A DNA stretch of 32,252 nt from Streptomyces boncukensis (GTDB lineage Bacteria > Actinomycetota > Actinomycetes > Streptomycetales > Streptomycetaceae): positions 1 through 32,252 of the forward strand of contig NZ_JAAKZZ010000023.1 in the NCBI RefSeq assembly GCF_011045075.1, in the 5' to 3' direction. The position numbers were made by a program, and so were the translations under genes. Every line of letters starts with the position of its first letter. The first letter of the stretch is position 1. Shown here one piece after another: positions 8,227-15,455 of the stretch. Below the pieces are notes generated by a model, which was given only the letters and a program-made list of their open reading frames with translations, had not been told where the DNA came from and searched no databases.

Positions 8227-8984
8227 GCACCCTGATGGGCAAGACAGCCCTCGTCACCGGCTCCAGCCGGGGCATCGGCCGCGCCACCGCCGTCCGGCTG
8301 GCCCGGGACGGCGCGCTGGTGGCCGTCCACTACACCGCCAACAAGGACGCCGCCGAGGAGACCGTCAGCGCCATCCGGGGCGGCGGCGGCCGGGCCTTCG
8401 CCGTCCGGGCCGAGCTGGGCGTGCCCGGCGACGTCGACGAGCTGTTCGCGGGCCTGGAGGCCGGGCTGGTGGAGCACACCGGCGCGACCGCGCTCGACAT
8501 CCTGGTCAACAACGCCGGGGTGATGGGCGGAGGGTCGGCCCAGGAGACCACCCCCGAGCTCTTCGACCGCCTCTTCGCGGTCAACGTCAAGGCGCCGTTC
8601 TTCCTGATCCAGCGGGCCATGGCGAACCTCTCCGAGGGCGGCCGGATCGTCAACATCTCCTCCGGCCTCAGCCGCATCGCCAGCCCCGGCGTGGTCACCT
8701 ACGCGCTGACCAAGGGCGCCGTCGAGCACCTGGCTCCGCACTTCGCCAAGCTGCTCGCGCCCCGCGGCATCACCGTGAACACCGTGGCGCCCGGGGTCAC
8801 CCGCAACGACAGCCCCGTCTTCGACAACGCCGACGCCGTCGCGGAGATGGCCAGGATGTCGGCGTTCGACCGGGTCGGGGAGCCGGAGGACGTCGCGGAC
8901 GTGGTCGCCTTCCTCGCCTCACCGCAGGGCCGCTGGGTCACCGGCGCGTTCCTCGACGCCACCGGCGGCAGCCTCCTGGGGTGA
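8223..8984 (+). CDS. Short-chain dehydrogenase/reductase (LanV/UrdMred-like polyketide ketoreductase?)
   Basis: A 253-aa classical SDR. The cofactor motif GSSRGIG is at residues 13-19, NNAG at 96-99, the catalytic Ser at 147 and Y160/K164 in YALTK. The C-terminus GRWVTGAFLDATGGSLLG is standard for FabG-like proteins. In angucycline operons an SDR of this size next to the PgaE-type oxygenase (LanV, UrdMred) reduces C-6 of the angucyclinone, and that is my preferred role. Reducing the 3-keto group of the deoxysugar is a second possibility, because no other 3-ketoreductase is visible. It is the last gene of the operon and is followed by a long inverted repeat. Confidence 0.9.
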   Translation: MSTLMGKTALVTGSSRGIGRATAVRLARDGALVAVHYTANKDAAEETVSAIRGGGGRAFAVRAELGVPGDVDELFAGLEAGLVEHTGATALDILVNNAGVMGGGSAQETTPELFDRLFAVNVKAPFFLIQRAMANLSEGGRIVNISSGLSRIASPGVVTYALTKGAVEHLAPHFAKLLAPRGITVNTVAPGVTRNDSPVFDNADAVAEMARMSAFDRVGEPEDVADVVAFLASPQGRWVTGAFLDATGGSLLG

Positions 8985-9016
8985 GCGTTGCCAGACGGTG
9001 ACCGGCGGATCGTCCT

Positions 9017-9148
9017 GGGTCGGGGCTGCCCCTTGCTGTTGCGTAGCAGGCCGCGGCTGGGTTGTGGCTGGTCGCGCAGTTCCCCGCGCCCCTGACGGGG
9101 CGCACGGATGTGCCCCGTCAGGGAAAGCGCAAGGGGCAGCCCCGACCC
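9017..9148. repeat. Long inverted-repeat extragenic element, copy 1
   Basis: A perfect 20-bp inverted repeat has arms at 9017-9036 and 9129-9148 (core ggggctgcccc). It encloses the stretch gtcgcgcagttccccgcgcc (9071-9090) and a smaller hairpin. Related sequence recurs at 15266-15437 and 23738-23825. I know this type of palindrome as a common extragenic element in Streptomyces. It sits between converging genes, the SDR (+) and the second glycosyltransferase (-), so a two-way terminator or boundary role is likely. Confidence 0.85.
9091..9122. terminator. Hairpin terminator between converging genes
   Basis: An 11-bp perfect stem, cctgacggggc (9091-9101) with gccccgtcagg (9112-9122), closes a 10-nt loop. 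There is no U-tract, which is usual for actinomycete terminators. It serves the SDR end and possibly the glycosyltransferase end on the other strand. Confidence 0.65.
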
Positions 9149-9170
9149 GGCGCCCCCGCACCGCAGGCCC

Positions 9171-10331
9171 CTAGCGGGCAGCGGCCCGGCGGGCGAGCCG
9201 GCCGGCCACGTCCTGGGGGCCGGGCCGGGCGGCGAGCTCGGCGGCCACCCGCACGCTCGCCGCGCGGTAGGCCGGATCGCGTACCACCGCGCGCACCGCC
9301 TCGCCCGCCGCCCCGGCGCTGCACGCGGACGGCTCCAGCCGGACCCCCGCGCCCCGCTGCCGCACCGCCTCCGCGTTGGACAGGGCGTCGCCGCGCGTCG
9401 TCGTGACGATCACCTGCGGGACGCCGGCGGCCAGGGCGCTGAGCATGGTGCTCATACCGCCGTGGTGGACCACGGCGGCACAGGTGGGCAGCAGCGCCCC
9501 GAGCGGGAGGAAGTCCACCGCACGCCTCCGCTCTCCGGACGCCCCCGGCTCCCGTCCGACCCCGGTGCCGAGGGTGGTCACGACCACCTCGGCGTCCAGC
9601 GCGCCCTCGGCGCCCTTGGCCAGCTCGGCCAGCAGCGGCCCCTGGGCCCGTACGTGCTCGGGCACCGAGCCCATGGTCAGCAGCACCCGGGGCCGGCTTC
9701 CGGCCCGCAGCGCCCACGTCGGCACCGGGCCGCCGCCGTTGTGGGTGCCGGGCCGCATCGGCAGCACCGGGTACGGGGGCGCGTCGCCGGGCCGGACCAT
9801 GGAGTTGAACCGCTCCAGCGAGTCCGGGCCGAGCGCCACCCCGGCGTCCGGCACGGGTGCGGCGCTCTCGCCGCTCTCCCGCGCCCGCGCTCCGCGCAGC
9901 GGGAAGGGCGGGTGGCGCAGCCCGATCTCGTGGAGCACGGCCAGACTCCCGGCAGCGCGCGCCGCGAGGCCGGCGGCGGGCAGCATCGGCGGATAGAGCA
10001 CCACGTCGGCCCTCCAGTCCCGGGCCGCGGCCTCCAGGCCGGGCAGCAGCGTCTCCCCGATCTCGGCGAACGCGTCGGACAGCAGCTCCATGGTCTCCGC
10101 GTACGTCGGCTCGCGCTCCATGGCGGTGGCCGCGAACCGCCGGTAGGGAGCGGTGACGTCGGCGTCCGGCGCGGCGTCGAGCACCGGCAGGCCCGCCTCG
10201 GCGGCCGTCGGCAGCGAGTCGCCGCCGGCGGCGAACAGCACCTGGTGGCCCTGGAGCCGGGCCGCCTGCGCGAGCGGGATCAGGGGCGTGGTCTGCGAGA
10301 ATGCGGGCGTCGAGGTGAACAGAAAGCGCAT
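9171..10331 (-). CDS. Second glycosyltransferase, GT1 type
   Basis: A 386-aa GT-B glycosyltransferase related along its length to the one at 764-1969: the N-terminus MRFLFTSTPAFSQTTPLIPL, a shared WRAD-V-LY block, and VHHGGMSTMLSALAAGVPQ in the donor domain. The donor-domain line lacks the HEGTDSAANA wording of the other copy and has TTTRGDALSNAEA instead. It is the only non-regulatory gene on this strand near the operon. A TetR regulator lies divergently 99 bp away, so the pair may be controlled together. It could add a second sugar or act as an inactivating resistance glycosyltransferase. The ATG is the only start that gives a complete N-terminal strand. Confidence 0.92.
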   Translation of the reverse strand: MRFLFTSTPAFSQTTPLIPLAQAARLQGHQVLFAAGGDSLPTAAEAGLPVLDAAPDADVTAPYRRFAATAMEREPTYAETMELLSDAFAEIGETLLPGLEAAARDWRADVVLYPPMLPAAGLAARAAGSLAVLHEIGLRHPPFPLRGARARESGESAAPVPDAGVALGPDSLERFNSMVRPGDAPPYPVLPMRPGTHNGGGPVPTWALRAGSRPRVLLTMGSVPEHVRAQGPLLAELAKGAEGALDAEVVVTTLGTGVGREPGASGERRRAVDFLPLGALLPTCAAVVHHGGMSTMLSALAAGVPQVIVTTTRGDALSNAEAVRQRGAGVRLEPSACSAGAAGEAVRAVVRDPAYRAASVRVAAELAARPGPQDVAGRLARRAAAR

Positions 10332-10430
10332 GCTGCCCTCTCGGGGTGTCGGAATGGGCCCCGCGTCAGGTAAAGTACAACCAGCATGGCAGATAGCGTG
10401 GAGCGCGTCACGAGGCCGGGAGGTGCGGTC
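10332..10430. promoter_or_regulatory. Divergent promoter region, glycosyltransferase / TetR
   Basis: A 99-bp spacer between two divergent starts. An AT-rich island (10370-10380, with taaagt at 10371-10376) stands out in the GC-rich DNA and could be a -10 region or part of a TetR operator. I could not find a convincing palindrome. Confidence 0.45.
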
Positions 10431-11090
10431 ATGAGCAGGCAGAGCGCGGTGCGCGCGCGCCCCCTGGGCGGGCGGGCGGACAAGCGCGCGGCGATTCTCG
10501 CCGGCGCGCTGGCGGTCTTCGCGCGGGACGGCTACAGCCGCGCGAGCATCGACGCGATCTCCGCGGAGGGGGGTGTCTCCACCCGCACCATCTACAACCA
10601 CTTCGCCGACAAGGCGCGGCTCTTCGAGGCCGTCATCGAGCAGAGCGCCGCAGCGGCGGCGGCGGACCAGATCGCGCTGATCGAGCGGCATCTGGACGAG
10701 GTGGCCGAGCTGGAGCCCGCGCTCACGGCCTTCGGCCGCGCCTGGACCGTCTCCATGGACGCGCACGCCGCCCACTTCTCGCTGGTCAGCCAGGTCGACG
10801 CGGAGCCGGGTCACGTTCCCGAGGCCGCGCTCGCGGCCTGGCAGGAGGCCGGCCCGCTCCGGGTGCGGCGGGAGCTCGCGGCCCGGCTGCGGAAGGTCGC
10901 GGACCGGGGCCTGCTGAGCGTCCCCGACCCGGACCGCGCAGCGCTCCACCTCCTGCTGCTGGTCTCCGCGGACTCCGCCGACTCCGGCGGGCTGGAGTAC
11001 GCGACGCGGGGCGCGCGCACGGAGTCCGAGATCGCCGAGTCGGTCGCCGCGGGCGTCCACACCTTCCTCTACGGCTACGTCCCCCGGTAG
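10431..11090 (+). CDS. TetR/AcrR family transcriptional regulator
   Basis: A 219-aa regulator with an N-terminal TetR helix-turn-helix at about residues 15-62: RAAILAGALAVFARDGY, ASIDAISAEGGVSTRTIYNHF, then DKARLFEAVI. The rest is a helical ligand domain. I chose ATG 10431 because GGGAGG stands about 7 bp upstream; an ATG at 10386 is in frame but has no clear site. It is divergent from the second glycosyltransferase, and TetR proteins usually repress the divergent neighbour and themselves. The ligand may be the product or an intermediate; this is inference. Confidence 0.92.
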   Translation: MSRQSAVRARPLGGRADKRAAILAGALAVFARDGYSRASIDAISAEGGVSTRTIYNHFADKARLFEAVIEQSAAAAAADQIALIERHLDEVAELEPALTAFGRAWTVSMDAHAAHFSLVSQVDAEPGHVPEAALAAWQEAGPLRVRRELAARLRKVADRGLLSVPDPDRAALHLLLLVSADSADSGGLEYATRGARTESEIAESVAAGVHTFLYGYVPR

Positions 11091-11171
11091 CGGAAGCGGC
11101 CGCCCAGGGGGGAGGTATGGGGGGATACGGGGATTGCGCGGTGTGTGCCCGTGCCCTTGCCTGGGGGCGTG

Positions 11172-12344
11172 ATGGATACCGAGGGCGTCACCGTGGAGTC
11201 CCTGCGTGCGGCAGGGCATCTCAAGTGGACCGAGGCCGGCAGCGATCTGCTCGGCGCGGACGTGGCCGAGATGGACTACGGCACGGCCCCGCCCGTGGCG
11301 GCCGCGCTGCGTGCGGCCGTCGAACGCGGATCGCTGGGCTATCTCTCGCCGGTCCACGAGGCCGAGCTCGCCGAGGCGTGCGCGGCCTGGCAGCGCGAGC
11401 GCCACGGGTGGCCGGTGGCACCGCGCGATGTCCGGCTGCTCCCCGACGTGATCCGGGCCCTGCACCTGGCCGTCGCGCACTTCTCCCGGCCCGGCTCGCC
11501 GGTCATCGTGCCGACACCCGCGTACGCCCCGTTCCTGCGCGTTCCGGAACTGCTGGGCCGACGGGTCATCGAGGTCGAGCTGACGCGGTCCGAAGGCCGC
11601 TACCGCTACGACCTCGACGCGCTGGAGCGCGCGTACGCGGACGGCGGACATCTGCTGCTGCTGTGCAACCCGCACAACCCTCTCGGCAGGGTGTTCGAGG
11701 CCGGTGAGCTCGCGGCCGTCTGCGAGGTGGTCGCGCGCCACGGAGGCCGGGTGTTCGCGGACGAGATCCACGCCCCGATCGTCTACGGAGGGCGCCGGCA
11801 CGTCCCCTATGCGACGGTCGCGCCCCAGGCGGCCGAGCACACGGTCACGGCCGTCTCCGCGGCGAAGGCATGGAACCTCGCCGGCCTGAAGTGCGCCCAG
11901 GTGATCCTCGGCAACGACGCGGACCGCGACCGCTGGGCGGGGCTCGACCGGCTCGCCACCGACGGGGTCTCGACCCTCGGCGCCGTCGCGGCGACCGCCG
12001 CGTACCGGCACGGCCGGGACTGGCTGGAGGACGTGCTGGCCTATCTGGACGCGAACCGGCGCCTGCTCGCCGAGCGGCTGCCCGGGATCTCCCGCACGCC
12101 CGTGGAGGGGACCTTTGTCGCCTGGCTGGACCTCCGCGACGCCGGCCTGCCGGATCCGGACCCGGCCGCGTACCTGGCGAGGACGGCCGGCGTCTCGCTG
12201 CTGAACGGCGCACGCTGCGGGGCCGCGGGGCGGGGCTTCGTACGGCTCAACTTCGCCACGACGCGCGAGATACTGACGCTCCTCGTGGCACGGACGGCCG
12301 CCGCGGTGGGCCGGTGCGGCGGCGCCGGGCGGGCGGCCGCGTAG
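11172..12344 (+). CDS. MalY/PatB-type PLP-dependent C-S lyase (OvoB candidate)
   Basis: A 390-aa fold-type I PLP enzyme of the MalY/PatB class. ADVAEMDYGTAP near residues 29-40, NPHNP at 166-170, DEIHAPI from 197 and the PLP lysine K232 in SAAKAWNLAGLKCA are all diagnostic, as is FVRLNFATTREIL near the end. The family cleaves C-S bonds of cystathionine-like substrates to a thiol, pyruvate and ammonia. Ovothiol synthesis needs exactly such a lyase (OvoB) to turn the histidyl-cysteine sulfoxide into 5-thiohistidine. The OvoA-like gene at 28025 makes that role attractive here. Start: ATG 11172 with a G-rich site just upstream; an in-frame GTG at 11145 is also possible. It lies upstream of the rifG-rifN pair in the same direction. 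Confidence 0.93.
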   Translation: MDTEGVTVESLRAAGHLKWTEAGSDLLGADVAEMDYGTAPPVAAALRAAVERGSLGYLSPVHEAELAEACAAWQRERHGWPVAPRDVRLLPDVIRALHLAVAHFSRPGSPVIVPTPAYAPFLRVPELLGRRVIEVELTRSEGRYRYDLDALERAYADGGHLLLLCNPHNPLGRVFEAGELAAVCEVVARHGGRVFADEIHAPIVYGGRRHVPYATVAPQAAEHTVTAVSAAKAWNLAGLKCAQVILGNDADRDRWAGLDRLATDGVSTLGAVAATAAYRHGRDWLEDVLAYLDANRRLLAERLPGISRTPVEGTFVAWLDLRDAGLPDPDPAAYLARTAGVSLLNGARCGAAGRGFVRLNFATTREILTLLVARTAAAVGRCGGAGRAAA

Positions 12345-12471
12345 GGGCGACTCTAGGGGAGGACGGGGGCTGGATCGGAGCGCTTGCGGCGGTAGCGTCG
12401 GGAGGGCCGGTGATCAACCGGTTTCCCTGTTCCGACCGGCTCCGGTCGACGAGGCCCCGAGGAGTGATGAC
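12345..12471. promoter_or_regulatory. Intergenic region with ctagggg motif and a 16-bp palindrome
   Basis: A 127-bp spacer between the C-S lyase and the next gene. It holds ctagggg at 12353-12359 and a perfect palindrome with 7-bp arms around CT (cgaccgg-ct-ccggtcg, 12433-12448), only 10 bp before the GAGGAG ribosome site. The palindrome could be an operator or a small leader hairpin. A separate promoter for the downstream three-gene unit is plausible. Confidence 0.4.
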
Positions 12472-13290
12472 GTGTCCCGCGCATGGTTACGTCTGCGTCT
12501 GACCACGCAGCAGGAAGACACCCGTGATGCCGCGCCGGAACGTGCCGTGGAGGGCGCGCGGCACGCGGTGCGCGCCGTGACCCGCCGCGATCCCGATGCC
12601 GACTGGTCCCTGCTTCCCCTCGACGACGGCAGCCTCCTCCTGTGGTTCGCCGCGGCCTTCGGGCAACTCGACCGGACGGGCGCCGAGGCGCGCCGGGCGG
12701 CCGCCGCGGCCGGGTGCGTGGCCCGGGGCGATGACGACGCGGAGCTCTGGTCCCGCTACGCCCCCTGCCACGACAGCGAGCAGACCCGGAAACTGTCCAC
12801 GGTGTCGAGCGCGTTCGCGCTGACCGTGCTCGCGAGCGGCGGTCTGCCCGCCTCCCGGCGGCTGCCCCTGGCCGTGGCGCACATGCGGCAGGTGAGCGGC
12901 CTGGTGCCGGACCGCGACCGCGCGGGCTTCCTCTTCGCATGCTGGAAGGACTGGACCTGCGACGCCACCCCGGCGCAGCGCGTGGCGCTCGAACAGTGGG
13001 TCACCGCGCTGCCGGCCACACCGGAGTGGCGCGCGGAGATGGGCTGGAGCGCGGAGGTCCGCGCGGCATGGCGCCGCTACCTCGACACCCTCCAGGTCAC
13101 CGCGATCGACCCGGACATGACGGGAACCCCCCTCAACTACCTGCTGTTCGAGCACGCGCACCTGCTGCACCGGAGGCTGGGCATCCCGCCCGGCACCGAA
13201 GGGCTCGCCGCCAGGATCGTACGATCCGCGGCGCTGTCCCCCCGCCCCGGCGCGAAGCCGGCGGACGCGGCCGTGGTGGGTGCCGGATGA
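12472..13290 (+). CDS. Unrecognised 272-aa protein, faintly SpaB_C-like; TTA at codon 6
   Basis: The product is not clearly recognised. It is soluble, has no signal peptide or membrane segment, and contains several Trp and few Cys. The beginning (SRAWLRLRL), the middle (ELWSRYAPCHDSEQ followed by a long helix) and the end (NYLLFEHAHLLHRRLGIPPG) loosely follow the pattern of the lantibiotic dehydratase C-terminal domain (SpaB_C, thiopeptide-type). Stand-alone members of that domain do eliminations or cycloadditions on peptides. This similarity is by eye only and unproven. The GTG start has GAGGAG at 12459-12464, spacing 7. The stop overlaps the ATG of the aminoDHQ synthase, so it is translated with AHBA genes. 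Codon 6 is TTA, an early block if bldA tRNA is missing. Confidence 0.85.
   Translation: MSRAWLRLRLTTQQEDTRDAAPERAVEGARHAVRAVTRRDPDADWSLLPLDDGSLLLWFAAAFGQLDRTGAEARRAAAAAGCVARGDDDAELWSRYAPCHDSEQTRKLSTVSSAFALTVLASGGLPASRRLPLAVAHMRQVSGLVPDRDRAGFLFACWKDWTCDATPAQRVALEQWVTALPATPEWRAEMGWSAEVRAAWRRYLDTLQVTAIDPDMTGTPLNYLLFEHAHLLHRRLGIPPGTEGLAARIVRSAALSPRPGAKPADAAVVGAG
12487..12489 (+). promoter_or_regulatory. TTA leucine codon (possible bldA control)
   Basis: Codon 6 of the 272-aa protein gene, directly after the start region (SRAWL). Because the downstream aminoDHQ synthase overlaps this gene, stalling here could also reduce its translation. Confidence 0.85.
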
Positions 13291-14336
13291 CCAGGATCGA
13301 TGTCGCCGCGCCCGGCGGGGCCTACCCGGTGCACATCGGTGCGGGCGTACGCCACCTGCTCAGGGAACAGGCCGCCGGGCTCGGCGCGCGGCGGGCCGCT
13401 GTCGTGACGGCGCGGCCACCGGACTGGCTGCCGCACACCGGGGTCGACACCCTGGTGATCGAGGCCCGCGACGGCGAGCCCGGCAAGAACCTCACCCTGG
13501 TGGAGGACCTGTGCGGCCGGTTCGCGCGGTTCGGTCTGACGCGTGCCGACCTGATCGTGTCGTGCGGAGGCGGCACGACCACCGACACCGTCGGGCTCGC
13601 CGCCGCGCTGTATCACCGGGGCACCCCGGTGATACACCTGCCGACATCGCTGCTCGCCCAGGTGGACGCGAGCATCGGCGGCAAGACGGCGGTCAACCTG
13701 CCCGAGGGCAAGAACCTGGTGGGCGCGTACTGGCAGCCCAGGGCCGTGCTGTGCGACACCGACTTCCTGCAGACGCTGCCGCGCCGCGAACGGACCAACG
13801 GCTACGGCGAGATCGCCCGCTGCCACTTCATCGGCGCCGGGCGGCTGCACGGGCTGCCGCTGCACGAGCAGATCGCCGCGAGCGTACGGCGCAAGGCGGA
13901 GATCGTCGCGGCCGACGAACGGGACGCGGGGCTGCGCCACATCCTCAACTACGGCCACACCCTCGGCCACGCGCTGGAGCGCGCGACCGGCTTCGCGCTG
14001 CGCCACGGCGAATCCGTGGCGATCGGGACGGTGTTCGCCGGAAGGCTCGCCGGCGCCCTCGGCCGCATCGGCCCGGCACGCGTCGAGGAGCACCTGGAGG
14101 TGGTCCGGGCGTACGGCCTGCCCGAGGCGCTGCCGGCCGGGCTCGACCCGGAGGAGCTGACGTCCTTGATGCGGCTGGACAAGAAGGCGGTGAACGGGCT
14201 GTCGTTCGTGCTGGACGGCGACCGGGGCGCCGAACTGGTGCCGGACGTGCCGCAGGACCTGGTCCTGGACACGCTGCGGGAGATGCCCACCGCGGCGTAC
14301 CCGGCGCCCGCACCGCCCGCACCGCCCGCACTGTGA
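13287..14336 (+). CDS. rifG-like: AminoDHQ synthase (RifG-type dehydroquinate synthase)
   Basis: A 349-aa member of the AroB family that cyclises aminoDAHP to amino-dehydroquinate in the AHBA pathway. Visible motifs are the NAD-binding CGGGTTTDTVG, the substrate loop SIGGKTAVNLPEGKNLVG, and metal ligands in GYGEIARCHFIG, ILNYGHTLGHALE and RHGES. The segment EIARCHFIGA is, as I recall it, characteristic of RifG-type proteins rather than primary AroB. All other AHBA genes are in the same window. ATG overlaps the upstream stop by ATGA. A proline-rich tail of about 12 residues (PAPAPPAPPAL) ends the protein. 2-epi-valiolone and deoxy-scyllo-inosose synthases are related but do not fit the context. 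Confidence 0.93.
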   Translation: MTRIDVAAPGGAYPVHIGAGVRHLLREQAAGLGARRAAVVTARPPDWLPHTGVDTLVIEARDGEPGKNLTLVEDLCGRFARFGLTRADLIVSCGGGTTTDTVGLAAALYHRGTPVIHLPTSLLAQVDASIGGKTAVNLPEGKNLVGAYWQPRAVLCDTDFLQTLPRRERTNGYGEIARCHFIGAGRLHGLPLHEQIAASVRRKAEIVAADERDAGLRHILNYGHTLGHALERATGFALRHGESVAIGTVFAGRLAGALGRIGPARVEEHLEVVRAYGLPEALPAGLDPEELTSLMRLDKKAVNGLSFVLDGDRGAELVPDVPQDLVLDTLREMPTAAYPAPAPPAPPAL

Positions 14337-14347
14337 GGAGGCCCGCT

Positions 14348-15232
14348 GTGGGCACGCTCGGAATCGACATCGGCGGCACGAAAGTGGTGCTGCGTACGGA
14401 AGACGGCGCGGGCCCGGCGCACGAGCGCACCTTCCGCTGGCCCCGCACCCGGGACGCCGTGGCCGACTGCGCGCTGCTGGCCGCGGGGGTGCGGGACGCC
14501 GCCGGACACGCGGACATCGAGGCGGTCGGCGTCGCCATGCCGGCCACGCTGGATCCCGCCGGGCGGGTCGTGGCGTGGCCCAGCCGCGCACACTGGGCGG
14601 GGCTGGAGTTCGTGCCGTTCCTGCGCGGCCTGCTGCCGTCGGCGGACGTCCGCTGCGCCGACGACGGCGACCTCGCGGCCCTCGCCGAGGCCGACGCCGC
14701 GGGGGCGGAGTCGCTGCTGTACCTCGGCGTCGGCACCGGCATCGGAGGAGGGCTCGTACGCGACGGCCACCCGCTGCCCGGCATCGGCCGCGGCTCGTGC
14801 GAGGTGGGGCATGTGGTGGTGGACCGCGCCGGGCCGCGCTGCGTCTGCGGCCGGCGGGGGTGTGTGCAGGCCGTGGCCTCCGGCCCGGCCACGCTCGCCA
14901 GGGCCTCCGCACTGCGCGGTGCGGCGGTCGGCGCCGACCGCCTGCGGGAGGAGTGGCGGTCCGGAACCTCCTGGGCGCGGGCGGTCGTGGAGGAGAGCTG
15001 TGCCGCGCTGGCCGCGGCCGTCACGACGGTCACCGAGCTGTTCCGGCCCTCGCTGGTCCGGATCGGCGGCGGCTTCGCGGCCGGGCTCCCGGGATTCGTC
15101 ACCGGCGTCGCCGACGGCGTCTCGGCCCTGGCACGCGCGGGCCAGGGCGCGGTACCGGTGGAGCCGGCGGAGTTCGGCCCCCTCTCCTCACTGCGCGGCG
15201 CGACCCTGCTGGCCGGCGCGGAAGCGCGGTAG
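14348..15232 (+). CDS. rifN-like: ROK-family kinase, RifN-type kanosamine 6-kinase
   Basis: A 294-aa ROK sugar kinase. The ATP-binding motif GIDIGGTKVVL is at the N-terminus, GVGTGIGGGL in the middle, and the zinc-binding signature EVGHVVVD followed by CVCGRRGCVQAVASG identifies ROK proteins. RifN and its relatives phosphorylate kanosamine to kanosamine 6-phosphate, the aminosugar precursor of AHBA. The start is GTG 14348 with GAGGAGG at 14335-14341, overlapping the aminoDHQ synthase stop. It is the last gene of this unit and is followed by a long inverted repeat. A generic glucokinase would be the alternative, but the neighbours make that unlikely. Confidence 0.92.
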   Translation: MGTLGIDIGGTKVVLRTEDGAGPAHERTFRWPRTRDAVADCALLAAGVRDAAGHADIEAVGVAMPATLDPAGRVVAWPSRAHWAGLEFVPFLRGLLPSADVRCADDGDLAALAEADAAGAESLLYLGVGTGIGGGLVRDGHPLPGIGRGSCEVGHVVVDRAGPRCVCGRRGCVQAVASGPATLARASALRGAAVGADRLREEWRSGTSWARAVVEESCAALAAAVTTVTELFRPSLVRIGGGFAAGLPGFVTGVADGVSALARAGQGAVPVEPAEFGPLSSLRGATLLAGAEAR

Positions 15233-15265
15233 CCCGTGTCCCTGGTGCCGCGTCCGGCGGATCCT

Positions 15266-15437
15266 GCTGGGCAGGGGCTGCCCCTGCCGGTGCGTCGCAG
15301 TTCGCGGCAGCATTGTGGTTGTTCGCGCAGTTCCCCGCGCTCCTGCGGCGGCGCTTCAGGGGCGCGGGGAACTGCGCGAACAGCCAGAGAGCACCCGCGG
15401 ACTGCGATGAGACAGCGCGGGGCAGCCCCTGCCCAGC
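15266..15437. repeat. Long inverted-repeat extragenic element, copy 2 (also terminator)
   Basis: Nested perfect inverted repeats: an outer 19-bp pair at 15266-15284 and 15419-15437, and an inner 20-bp pair at 15321-15340 and 15362-15381 (core cgcagttccccgcg). It lies between the converging kinase (+) and SARP (-) genes. The core repeats that of copy 1. It could form a strong cruciform or RNA hairpin and act as a two-way terminator. Confidence 0.85.
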
Positions 15438-15455
15438 GGGCTCGCCGGTGCGGCC

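Noticed and set aside
10370..10380. TetR operator palindrome in the AT-rich island
   Set aside because: Only about 3-bp arms match, too weak to call an operator.
10386..10430. Earlier ATG for the TetR gene
   Set aside because: It has no ribosome site, whereas ATG 10431 has GGGAGG at a normal distance and leaves the whole helix-turn-helix intact.
11117..11707. Possible small gene or leader peptide starting at the ATG after GGGAGG
   Set aside because: The frame runs out of phase through the C-S lyase and its Arg/Gly-rich product has no recognisable domain. The G-rich start site is probably accidental.
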